64,000 nt of DNA from Aplidium turbinatum (Eukaryota > Chordata > Ascidiacea > Aplousobranchia > Polyclinidae). The stretch is from positions 25,393,608 to 25,457,607 of the forward strand of contig OU964925.1 in the NCBI GenBank assembly GCA_918807975.1, written 5' to 3'. Of this stretch, positions 55,201 through 64,000 are shown in pieces (within the stretch, counting starts at the first letter, position 1; the number at the start of each line of letters is the position of its first letter). The translations under genes were made by a program, and so were the position numbers. Below the pieces are notes generated by a model, which saw nothing but the letters and a program-made list of their open reading frames with translations, was not told where the DNA came from and made no database searches.

Positions 55201-58200
55201 GTGACGCAATGACTTTCGATGACGATTTAAATTCGAATAGTCAACGATTAAAAGTTGATAATAAAAACAAACGCGATGGCAACAAACTACGATCCAGTTT
55301 AAAAATGCAACAAAGCTTGGACTCTTACGTGCATCAAACGGAAGGCATTGCAAATGCTTGTAGAAAAAATCGTATGATGAACGAAGATATCTACAAATAA
55401 GGAGGGGTTGATAAGCAAACATGACTTGCAAATTTGCAAAAATGAATTGGAAATTATGTTATTCCTCGCTCAAATTAAGCTTTCCATATAAACTAACTTT
55501 CATTATAATTATTCTGAAAGTTGAAAATTTTCATGTGTTTGACATAACAATCCAACACACAGTAGCGCTTTTGCATAATCTAAAAAAGCAATGGGCACCT
55601 GAGTGTTGGTTCCGTTGTCTCGGCGTTGGACGCAAGCTTGTATACCAACTGGTAGCACAACTCGGCCAACTTGGGGCTGCTTGTCACCGCAGCAGGCTGG
55701 GAACCGCTGATTGATAGAATCGACAGAATGGAATGCAAGCAAGAACGAGATGACCCCAGCACGCCAGGATCCTTATGTGAATATGCATTTACGATTAGTT
55801 TGTTACGAATCAGTTGATAATAACAATAATGCCCGGTTGAAAATGAGCTCGCAGCCTTCACGAATTGTTTTTAGCACTGGGAAAAAATTTTCTCAGCTGC
55901 TTATTTCGTTTGACGTCGCGTCAACTCTGAAACGTTTTCTCAATAACTTCAACAATGTTGTTTGCTTCAACGTCAAATCCTTTCCCTTAGCGTCCCAGAC
56001 ACCATTCTGTTTATGACACCAGAGAAAAAGCTTCAACTCGGACTACACTGAAGGGCTTCTGGAGAGCAGCAAGTTTTTGATCCGACACCAAGCCGAGAAA
56101 AATGAATATTCTCTAAATACTAAACGAAAGTTGAAACCTAAGAACGTTCATGTGATGTGAACCAATTAAAACCTAAAACTTGAAGTCCTGCCAATAGGTA
56201 TTTGTTGAAAGTAGTAACATTGCAAAGAAAAGGTTTGTACCTGTATGTTGACATGTCTTGGCTGCTTGCTAGAATCGAAGCCCAGCAGCAGATGACTGAA
56301 GTTTATCGGCGGTTGGTCGATGGATTGAATCATCATGCGAACTATTGCTAACTGACTCTCGTACAGCAGCGACTGAGCCATGTCTGCATGTCACATTAAT
56401 TATATTCACATAAAGAAAACCATGTAAGTATAACGGTCCAAAGACGCCGACAGTGCGGTGAAAGCACCTCAGTCGATCAAATCATCCATTTTTCTATTTT
56501 AGGTTATGAGTCTGTGCTTTTCTTTTTTCAAGATGTGATGAACTTTTCCTACATTAAATCAACCTACTTATAATTAATCCTTTTTTGTGACATCTTACAA
56601 CCACGACTTATTCAATGTTCGTCATACCGTGTGAGGTATCAAGATCTCACATTCCAAAATTCAGCATAAAACATTTTCTTACAAGTAAAGACACTCAATT
56701 CCTACATTCTTTATGTCATATCAGGAGGTTTTCCGGAAAAAAAAGTCCAAAGAATTATTTCTTTACCTTCTTCAACTTCAGAGGAAGCCGAATCCAAGAT
56801 TTCAACAAATCCTTGGATGATGTTTTGCCTGGTTGCTAAGCTGCAAGAGTTCATCATGGTGGTGACGAGTTGAGGATGGTTGGTGGAGGAGCACAGCCAC
56901 GAGAGGATGCGGATCGAGAGGAGGCTCAATTGAGGATGAGTTGCATTGTGAGATATAAAGCTGAAAAACACATTGTTTACTTTGACTATGACCTCATAAC
57001 CACAATAACCATTGCACGATGTTCTTGGAGCTTCATGTTTAGGGAAAGAAGTTTCTTGATTTAACCAGTTAGTAAAGTTAAAGGAAAATACTTAAAGCAA
57101 CGTGACTTTATCTTGGACGGAAACAGACCATTATCAAAGATACCACCTTGCAATGGTGGTGATGTAGTCAGCCTTCTCCGTTCTTGGGTTGATGCTGAAG
57201 AGGAGTTTATCAACGTGAGTGATGAGGAGAGAACTTCCACTGCCTCTTAGACATGCGGAAAATGGATCCTTGATTGAAAAGGAAACAGTAGCTAAAGGTT
57301 TGCATTGACACCAAATCGTCTTTTAATTCTGGTCGTAAGCTTTTTTTTAACCCAGATCAACAGCAGCAATAAATCGACAGCTTTAATGAAGTTCAGTAAA
57401 TACCTGGAGCTCCAATGAAACCAAAAGGAGCTGCATGGAGCGTTCTGCAGCTTCCACAAGCGATTCTTCCAGCTTGTCTTTCGTCACGTACGAACTCAGG
57501 TAACGAACGCACTCGTCAATAGTTTGCATAATCTATTAATAATAATAATAATTTCATTGACAGTCGGCTACGTGGCTGAGTAGTGACAGTCCCGGCACAG
57601 CAACTGAAAAGGCGTAGCTTGACACCGCTCAAGAGCATGTGGCTGTGTTTTTGACAAGACACCTATATACACAATTACACATGCCTAAAGGGAGATACGA
57701 AGATTGGCTTAATTGTCTTCCCGTCCAATTAATCTACCGTAAATCTTCAACCACAGGGCGTAAGACTAAATACGACAAAAAAGGTGAATACTGTGGTTGC
57801 AACACCATTATTGTTATTATTAACACACTGCCAAGGTATGCATTTTGTATGTTGTGTATCTAAATGATCAACTAACTTTAACTGTCGTCCACAGCTTTTC
57901 ACAAGACAAAGGCATTTCAACTCACGGTTTTAAAAAAGTTTCCTTCGTTGTAAATGTAAAGAAGCAAAGAGAATCCCGGGAGCTTCCCTGAAGGTCTTAA
58001 TGAGGAGGAGTTGCTGTCTTGCGATGTGAGAGATGTCTTCTGTTCATAGAAATGCTCCGGGAGAGGCTGGTACTGAATTAGGATGCGATTGAAGAGAAGA
58101 AGACAGGAAGAGCTGAGCTCCCATTTTTCCTCCGGTCTGACATAAGCTCTCATCATGATCCGTGTGAAGACGGATTCAACCACAAAGACAAGATAAGCAT

Positions 58201-61200
58201 GGAATGCATCGCCAAGCCTGTCGCTGGAGAATAATTTTCAAACAAATATTGAGACAATTGAGAAGTAAAAACTTATTTTTTTCGATTTCTTATGAAGTTT
58301 CGTGTTGATATTGGAAAACTTGGTGGGCCTTTTTGAAATGTGGCATAAATCGTTTGAGATTAAAATGTATTTGAACAAATGTGAGACAAGAAGTAAAAGC
58401 ACAAGGCATTACGTTTGCAAATTTGCGATGGCTCCAAGCAGCTTCACAAATCCTTGAGTTGTGGGATATTCTTCATCTCTTGATTCAACCTCTTCCAACT
58501 CAATTGCAAGACCCCCAGGTTTTTCTGAAACAAAAATGAGCCAGAGCTGACAAAACACAAACGTATTTTGGAAAAAAAAAACATGATTTTTTAGATGAAA
58601 ATGGGGTGCGTAATTACCTAAAGATTTTAAACTCACCTAAGGCAAAGTCCTGCTTAAATTGCTGGTTATTACAGTATATTTCACAATGTAGATACTAAGG
58701 ATTTGTTTTAGCCTAATGCTGCGAGTTCGCTATGGTAGTAGTGATTTGCACTAGCTTTCGCAACACAGTTCCCTAGTCAAGTGCTATGACTTCGTCAGGA
58801 ATAGGGAACTGTGTTCCGAAAGCTAGTGCAAACCTCCACTACCACAGCGAACTTGCAGCATCAGGCTAAAACAGATCGTTAGTGTCTACAATCTACACTG
58901 TGAAGTAAGCAACGATCATGCTGCTAAAAGCGAAACTCAATCTAAAAGTATTTTTTTCCGGTATAGACTTATATTTCATGCATTATTTGAAGTCCTAACT
59001 AGTCAAAGGTGGAGTCCTGGTTGGTGCTATTTGAAAAAGGAAAATGTACTGACAAAGCCGCACATGTGAGGCAAAAGGTTTACAATAAAAATCTACGAAT
59101 CCGTTTAGCGTTGGCTACTTTCTATTATCACCTGAGGTTGTTTGCGTTTGCATGATCTGCGAACGTTCCGCGGCCTGTAGAAGTCCCAGAGCAATGTCAG
59201 GGATCCGCCCTAGCTGTGATAGAGCGACCAAGATATCGCCCTTTAAACCGATCGGTACCGGACACTGGAGCAGGCCGAACAGCACGCCACCGACGCACCA
59301 CTGGTTGTCCTCGTACAGACCCACGCACGCAATGTCGTCCTGTGCAACCATGCATATCGTTAAAGGTATAATCAACAAAGAAAACAATTGCGAGTATGCT
59401 CAATTGAAATAACAACAATGTATATATCATACATGAAGGAAATATACATCTGAAAAGATTACTTCCGAAAGACATTTAGATTTTATCGCAATGACTAAAA
59501 CAAAGGATATGCAAGTTGGTGAAAAAGAAACAGAAATGGTCCTAAGAAAATAGAAACTATAAAAACTAAACTTCTCGTACATTTAACAATCGGCACTATT
59601 TGTTTAGATAGCATTTTACTTCAAATCTTAGTAAAGTTGACAGAAACAAAGTGGAGGCAAAGGTAAGGCAACGTGCCAAAATATAATTATCTTACACATG
59701 ACGCAATCTTAGCAACAAGTTGCATCACAGCACGGAGACCTTCAACTTCTTGTGGTGTGATGGTGCAGGTTTTTGCTGGCGGCTGAAAACACAACAAATT
59801 AAAGACTCCCTTAAAAAATCACGCACGTTGGGAAGCTTTGATGCAACCTAATCGAGACAGTTCTGACACACAATATATAAACGCCAACCAGCATACGGCA
59901 AATTGTAAATGTATGAACCTAAACCAGGGGTGTCCAAACTTTTTCCCAGGCGGGTCAGATTTGATTATGCGTAAGTGCCAGCGGGCCAACAGCCTCTGAC
60001 AATCTTATTTTGCGTAAAAAAAAGATGCATATATGCTAATATTGTACAATTTAATGTCATTTTCATGCAACCAAGCGATTATGCAGCTTTAAATATTTTA
60101 GGCTGTATAAGTCATCTGTTTTTCCGTCAGAAATTAACACATTCAGAAACGTTGCAAAACATAGCTGTGTTACTATAAAGGATGAAACTGGCGTCTTGAC
60201 TTCTATACCCAGGTTAGTGGAAGGCCAGACAAGCGTAAATTACCACTTTGCCCAGGCAATAATAGTTGAGTTCGCATTTATGACGCAACAATGATTCTAA
60301 CTTTTCTCGCCGGATTTTGTCTACGAGAAAATACAGTCTCCATTAATTTTTAAAAAACTGCATTATGATTTCTGTGTCTGGAGGCCAAAAATAACACATT
60401 GTGCAAGAACAGACGCGGGCCATACAAAAACGTATCTCTGGCCGGATTTAGGACACCCCTGACCTAAACGAAGAAAAAATTCACAATACACAAGCGTTTT
60501 GGGTTGGGTCGTCTCAGTTTACGCCGAAACAAGACAGCCTACAGTTCCAGTAAATATATTATATAACTTATCAGTATCTTAATCCAGCCAACAAATCAGT
60601 CCTTTGTTATATCAACTCAACGCCGGCAGACGTTAAAACAGTAGGCAAAGGAAATGATCTGTTGGCTGGGAACAAATCAATTCATACTTTTGCTCCAATC
60701 TGTGACAAGCTGCTTTGTGGGGTCACAAACGGGCTAGTAACATCAAACATATGACGATCTTGTCGCAGACTGTCGAAGTACCGATGGCAGGACATGAAGA
60801 AGTGATCCCACGAGATGAGAGTTTCGCCGTTACCACCTGCCAATGAATGAAATCATCTTCCAAGCCCGAAATTGCAAAAAGATACAATAAAATTATTCCT
60901 GGAATTTCATCGAAAGAATAAAAAATGAAGAACAAATTGCAAATGTGATGTGTTGATTCGGAAAACAGACAACTGTCTGCCTCGTACAAAGCTGAAAACA
61001 ACGGATAACTACAATGAATGCCACACTAGTGTGCATGAAAACACACTTTCACATTGACATATTTTCAATCTCAACTACTGTATGAGCGATCTTTAATGAC
61101 AAATGTAACATGGTTCGTTATTACTTACTGATAGCCATTCCGTTGCCCTTCAGCATCTCAAACGCCGCTCTTGCGCTCAAAGGCCCTGTGGATAAAGCAG

Positions 61201-63716
61201 CGATCATGTGGAGGTATGGGATGTAGAGCAATGGGGGAAGGATGTCGCCAGATTGTCGGATGAATTTGGAAAGCGACATCTGAAACAATGAGAAAAGAAC
61301 AATTTTTTTCATATCAACATGGTCTGTTTCTTTCCGTTAACGTGATATCAACGTTATATTTTCATCACCCAGTCGCTTTATTTCATCATTAGGGCGAAAC
61401 CTTCAGACGTAAACTACAAGGTGACGTTTCAGTATTCAACATGTTTAGTTTTGTGAGAGAAAATCGCTCAGTGGTCATGACCCTTGCTGACCCCTGTCGG
61501 CAGTTCTCCACTATAATGTTAGGGCTGCTGACTAAGCAAAGTGCGCGTTGACTCCTGCACACAGCTCAAGCACGTCAAACCACCCACATGTGCCCAGACG
61601 GCAAAATCCGTCATTTTTACATTGATTCAACGTCTACAGACGTTGACGGATTTTAACAAACAAAAATGACGAATTTTGTGGTCTGGGTGATTTCAAGTCG
61701 CTTTTGAGTTTTAAAAACATATAGTTTGATTAGTTTATGTTGTTTTACTGTGTCGCTGTATATAACTACAGCTACATTACACCTAAAAAAATGCATTTTT
61801 TACAAAAACAAACAGCCACTCGCCAGACTATAAAAGTGCCGTGTTTTAAAAAAGTATAGCAGGATGATACCTGTCTGTGAGGTAATCTTCTGGTGGCTAC
61901 AAACGAACCATCCGACAAGGAGCCCTGGTCAGTCCGAAACCAATAATCTGCTGAGAGTTGGAGATTGAGGATGTCTTTGTTGTAAACAGCTGTGATCAAC
62001 TCCATGAGATGTTGAAAGTCTCTGCGGAGATCAGGAGGAGGCTCTTCCCCTTCCACTAAGTGGAGCATCATGATACGAGCAACTTCATCCCCATGGTTTC
62101 GCATTTCTTTCATCTGGAATAAAAGTAACATGTCAGTCACATTTCAATAGCAGTCAGAAAGATAGAGTTTCTGCAACTAAGGGAGTACTTGTACGTACCT
62201 TTAACGGCATATTGACAATCAGATCTGTGATTATTTCATGCACTCGTCTGATGTAGAACTCCTCAGCGTGAAAGACGTTGCTTGATACAATACTTTCCTA
62301 ATAAAAAAATAGTTACGTGCGCGAGTGTGAAAACATAATACTTATCACAACAAAATATAAATTTTGTTCGGTCAACTAATGTAAATACTGTATTACCCTC
62401 TATTTTAAGGTGATATAATATTCAACCAACATAAAATGTATCATATGGTATTGAAAAGATGCAAAAAGTAAGCTTCCCACATGCAACTGGTCGTGGTCGG
62501 GACAGTCAAGAAACATGCATTTAAATCATGTTTTTCAACATCCCAAAAGTCAAAACTAAAAACTGTTACTTTAGGTTAGTTATTTAACGTTGCAGTTACC
62601 TTTATAAATAAAAATACTCCCTCTGACAAAGCTGCTTCTAGAATATTCTCATCCTGCTCCAAAAGATCGCTGCAAACTGGATCCAACGAACTTGACAAAG
62701 GAGATTGAGCTATGCCACGAAAAGTAAGCGCCCATGCTGTCTGAGCACATGCTCTGATGCAAGGAACTTTCCAAGGACTCCTGAATACAAAAAACAGTCT
62801 GAAACCAAGACCTATAAGCATAGGGATTTTTTGTCTGCTCTGAATTAATCTGATCTTGTAGAACTTTCTTCTGCTTGCTTTTTTTTCGAAATCCAAGCTG
62901 AAATGCAATTGTGCTGATTAATACTTACTGCATGTCACAAAATGTCATGCGTAACATTTCGCACTAATCCGATTTCATACAGCTAGAAAAATCAACAGCG
63001 AACAAAAAGAAGCCTATTTTAGCAATCTATTATTTCAAGTGCAGAAGAAGCTGTATCAATAACACAAAACGATAAGTTTGTCCCCGAATTAAAGCATGGC
63101 TTCTGAGGTATAAGTCAATAACCTTTATCATCTGCTATCACGATTAAAGTTAAGAATAGATCAATATATTTATTGTTTTTCGTCAGTTTTAATTAAAAAA
63201 AGCAATGCGGCAGAATTACGATTTACCTGTCGTCCACAAGAGCTTGCTGGATTGACAACATAAAATTTTTATCGGCAACTAAAGGATGAGCGAGTAAATC
63301 TTCCATCACTAAAAAAAATTGAAAAATTCAAAATATATAAATAATGTATATTCAGTTTTCAGTGAATCCATTAGAAAAAAAACAACAACACAAAACAGCC
63401 AGAACAAGTAGATAAATTTTTCTTCCAATAAAACTTTGTTAAAAAAACTGTATAACTTAAAAGCGTAAATATGACATGACAAACATTGTTCATCTTGGTC
63501 AACCGTTCCATCCGCAGGAACTTTGATGGCATATAGCAAAGCAAATAGAAGAGCCATTGATGTTGGAGATAGTTTTCCATCACTTTCAATTTCCGTGTGT
63601 TGTCGCAAATGCTCAATGATAAGAATGGTATCGGTTTGAGGAAGTGCCGATTGTCCCGCAAAGTAGAACAGGCAGTCAGCGAGACATTGCCTAACTTCGA
63701 TGATCAAATCACGAAT
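46253..63716 (-). CDS. NUP205: Nucleoporin NUP205, carboxyl-terminal 1,757 residues (partial)
   Basis: NUP205 is a large alpha-solenoid scaffold of the nuclear pore inner ring that binds NUP93 and NUP35. I assign 37 exons, 5' to 3': 63716-63485, 63308-63227, 62780-62600, 62297-62199, 62113-61871, 61279-61129, 60836-60688, 59782-59696, 59339-59132, 58524-58413, 58223-57926, 57532-57404, 57268-57147, 56960-56767, 56383-56241, 55771-55599, 55390-55329, 55179-55064, 54385-54194, 53948-53838, 52779-52693, 52370-52224, 51898-51753, 51670-51610, 51234-51108, 50958-50827, 50428-50308, 49812-49601, 49140-49054, 48861-48755, 48392-48258, 48115-48020, 47872-47734, 47290-47145, 46894-46802, 46677-46512, 46440-46253. 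Phases match throughout (5,274 bases). Diagnostic blocks: EEFYIRRVHEIITDLIVNMP, LISWDHFF, INPRTEKAD, DPGVLGSSRSCLHSIL, SPKLAELCYQLVYKL, RNKMRESLHGKLHFLSSWKQ, LDMRP, SFIRPLVRR near the stop. Human residues before about 238 lie beyond the right edge. Weakest junction: the T|GTTTGT donor of the first listed exon. Confidence 0.95.
50606..50660 (+). repeat. AGGGTGAAACAGGCTGT repeat, copy in NUP205 intron
   Basis: TTTAGGGTGAAACAGGCTGT followed by a loosely matching GGTT...AGTAA...TATATTTGAT matches 42879-42950 in ARSB intron 4. The family is unknown; the pair are dispersed copies in the same orientation. Confidence 0.6.
50681..50731 (-). repeat. Repeat holding the empty site of the 40871 transposon
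   Basis: Read on the minus strand, AACAATAAATACTATTAATACTAC runs straight into AAAAAGTGCTCAATGCCAAGCAAAAAG. In ARSB intron 4 the same two parts are separated by the 40871-42462 element and a second AATACTAC. About 50 bases are identical. Confidence 0.85.
52926..53750. mobile_element. hAT-type non-autonomous element in a NUP205 intron
   Basis: The ends CAGGGGTTCCCAACCTGTGG and AAAAAGGTTGGGAATCCCTG are inverted, and GTGGTACGCG/GTACCACTAGTGGTAC motifs lie inside the left end with AAGTGGTACGAGATC at the right. I see no clean 8-bp duplication; TTACA lies next to the left end and TTTACA follows the right end, so the target site may have mutated. No transposase is encoded. Confidence 0.78.
54430..54710. 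repeat. Degenerate ACTTGCTCAGTT repeat
   Basis: Words such as ACTTGCTCAGTT, ACTCAGCAAGT, CAACTTAGCAA, TTGCTGACTTGC and TAGCTCAGTTGTCACTTG recur for about 280 bases without strict period. It looks like an old, diverged short tandem array in the intron between the NUP205 exons 55179-55064 and 54385-54194. Confidence 0.5.
57565..57690 (+). repeat. tRNA-derived SINE, family 1, copy 2
   Basis: GGCTACGTGGCTGAGTAGTG (A-box-like) and GCGTAGCTTGACACCGC (decayed B box) are followed by TCAAGAGCATGTGGCTGTGT and GACAAGACACC, matching 40568-40670. An AAT microsatellite directly precedes it. It is antisense to NUP205 in the intron between exons 58223-57926 and 57532-57404. Confidence 0.62.
58681..58943 (-). 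repeat. Hairpin repeat family, long copy
   Basis: A near-continuous inverted repeat of roughly 100 bases per arm: GCTGCGAGTTCGCTATGGTA, GCACTAGCTTTCG and CACAGTTCCCTA at the left are mirrored by TAGGGAACTGTGTT, CGAAAGCTAGTGC and CCACAGCGAACTTGCAGC. The loop is about 20-30 bases near 58785. The outer part matches 6507-6617 in reverse orientation. It lies in a NUP205 intron and would form a long hairpin in the pre-mRNA. Confidence 0.82.
59925..60461. mobile_element. 537-bp non-autonomous hAT (Charlie-like) element
   Basis: It begins CAGGGGTGTCCAAACTTTTT and ends GGATTTAGGACACCCCTG, flanked by exact 8-bp duplications ACCTAAAC (59917-59924 and 60462-60469). GGCGGGTCAG near the left and GCGGGCCAT near the right resemble the subterminal motifs of 21358-22231, so the two are related. 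It is non-coding and lies in a NUP205 intron. Confidence 0.88.
61593..61687. repeat. 95-bp palindromic repeat (CCCAGAC...GTCTGGG)
   Basis: CCCAGACGGCAAAATCCGTC at the left pairs with GACGAATTTTGTGGTCTGGG at the right, with an inner hairpin AACGTCTACAGACGTTGACG. It resembles a tiny inverted-repeat transposon; related pieces occur at 40711-40770 and 48171-48190. It lies in a NUP205 intron. Confidence 0.65.
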
Positions 63717-64000
63717 CTGAAAGCAGGTAACGAAATAACTGACATACATTGCTATCATCGTGAAACATTTAAACCGAGCACACAGACTTAAATTGTTCCC
63801 GTGCACCGAACGTAAAAGACGACAAAACGTGTATCAAGGAAGTCAAAATTAAGAAATTAAAAAAGATACTTGAACTTTTCATGAATTTTAATAACAATAC
63901 AAACACTTTAGATCAGTGTTTTTTCGCACATTTTTAATAGCGTCTCCCTGGACAACAAAAAAAGTATCAAAAACCCCTTCAACAAAAAATAAAATAAAAC

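Noticed and set aside
63908-63952. A possible further NUP205 exon on the minus strand after TTGTTGTCCAG
   Set aside because: It could encode GDAIKNVRKNTDLK, but it has only a weak donor, does not align with the expected sequence before IRDLIIEVRQ, and its phase does not fit.
1-64000. CRISPR arrays, rRNA genes or LTR-type elements
   Set aside because: No regularly spaced direct repeats, rRNA sequence or long direct terminal repeats were noticed anywhere in the window.

Overview
This is animal nuclear DNA: AT-rich, with spliced genes, GT-AG introns and a dense layer of transposable elements. Gene content (an NR2F/COUP-TF receptor, ATPase inhibitor IF1, MAF1, arylsulfatase B, NUP205) and a vertebrate-like exon layout in ARSB and NUP205 suggest a deuterostome, probably an invertebrate chordate such as an ascidian. 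That placement is inference; no species-diagnostic gene is present.

Layout. 1-5300: a long intron, then the last coding exon of an NR2F nuclear receptor (+), whose other exons lie before the window. 5300-14200: intergenic DNA with hairpins, a degenerate tRNA-like SINE, a LINE tail, and a GC-rich, nearly full-length but frame-broken APE-type LINE (10983-14185) with a 12-bp target duplication. 15021-15314 (-): single-exon ATPase inhibitor IF1. 16500-25540: no host gene recognised; a cluster of nested DNA elements (hAT-type with 8-bp duplications, foldback type with 9-bp duplications), some around TTAGGG-like cores. 26498-29056 (+): two-exon MAF1, whose intron holds a 1-kb hAT relic. 31730-32280 (-): tail of a second LINE type. 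32709-35960: a hAT element carrying a four-element nest. 36935-45752 (+): complete eight-exon ARSB, with elements in introns 1 and 4. 46253-63716 (-): 37 exons of NUP205, running to its stop codon and convergent with ARSB; the amino-terminal exons lie beyond the right edge.

The five host genes are ordinary conserved genes with no evident shared pathway (transcription factor, mitochondrial F1-ATPase inhibitor, Pol III repressor, lysosomal sulfatase, nuclear pore scaffold). ARSB and the NUP205 part keep reading frame across every proposed splice junction, so both look functional.

The most unusual material is in the repeats. At least fourteen inverted-repeat elements can be bounded to the base or nearly so, most by matching target duplications. 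Two insertions have their empty site elsewhere in the window. Three foldback elements share 9-bp duplications and TTAGGG-like sequence near the centre. The 7-mer TAGGCTA/TAGCCTA is strongly over-represented in the left two thirds.
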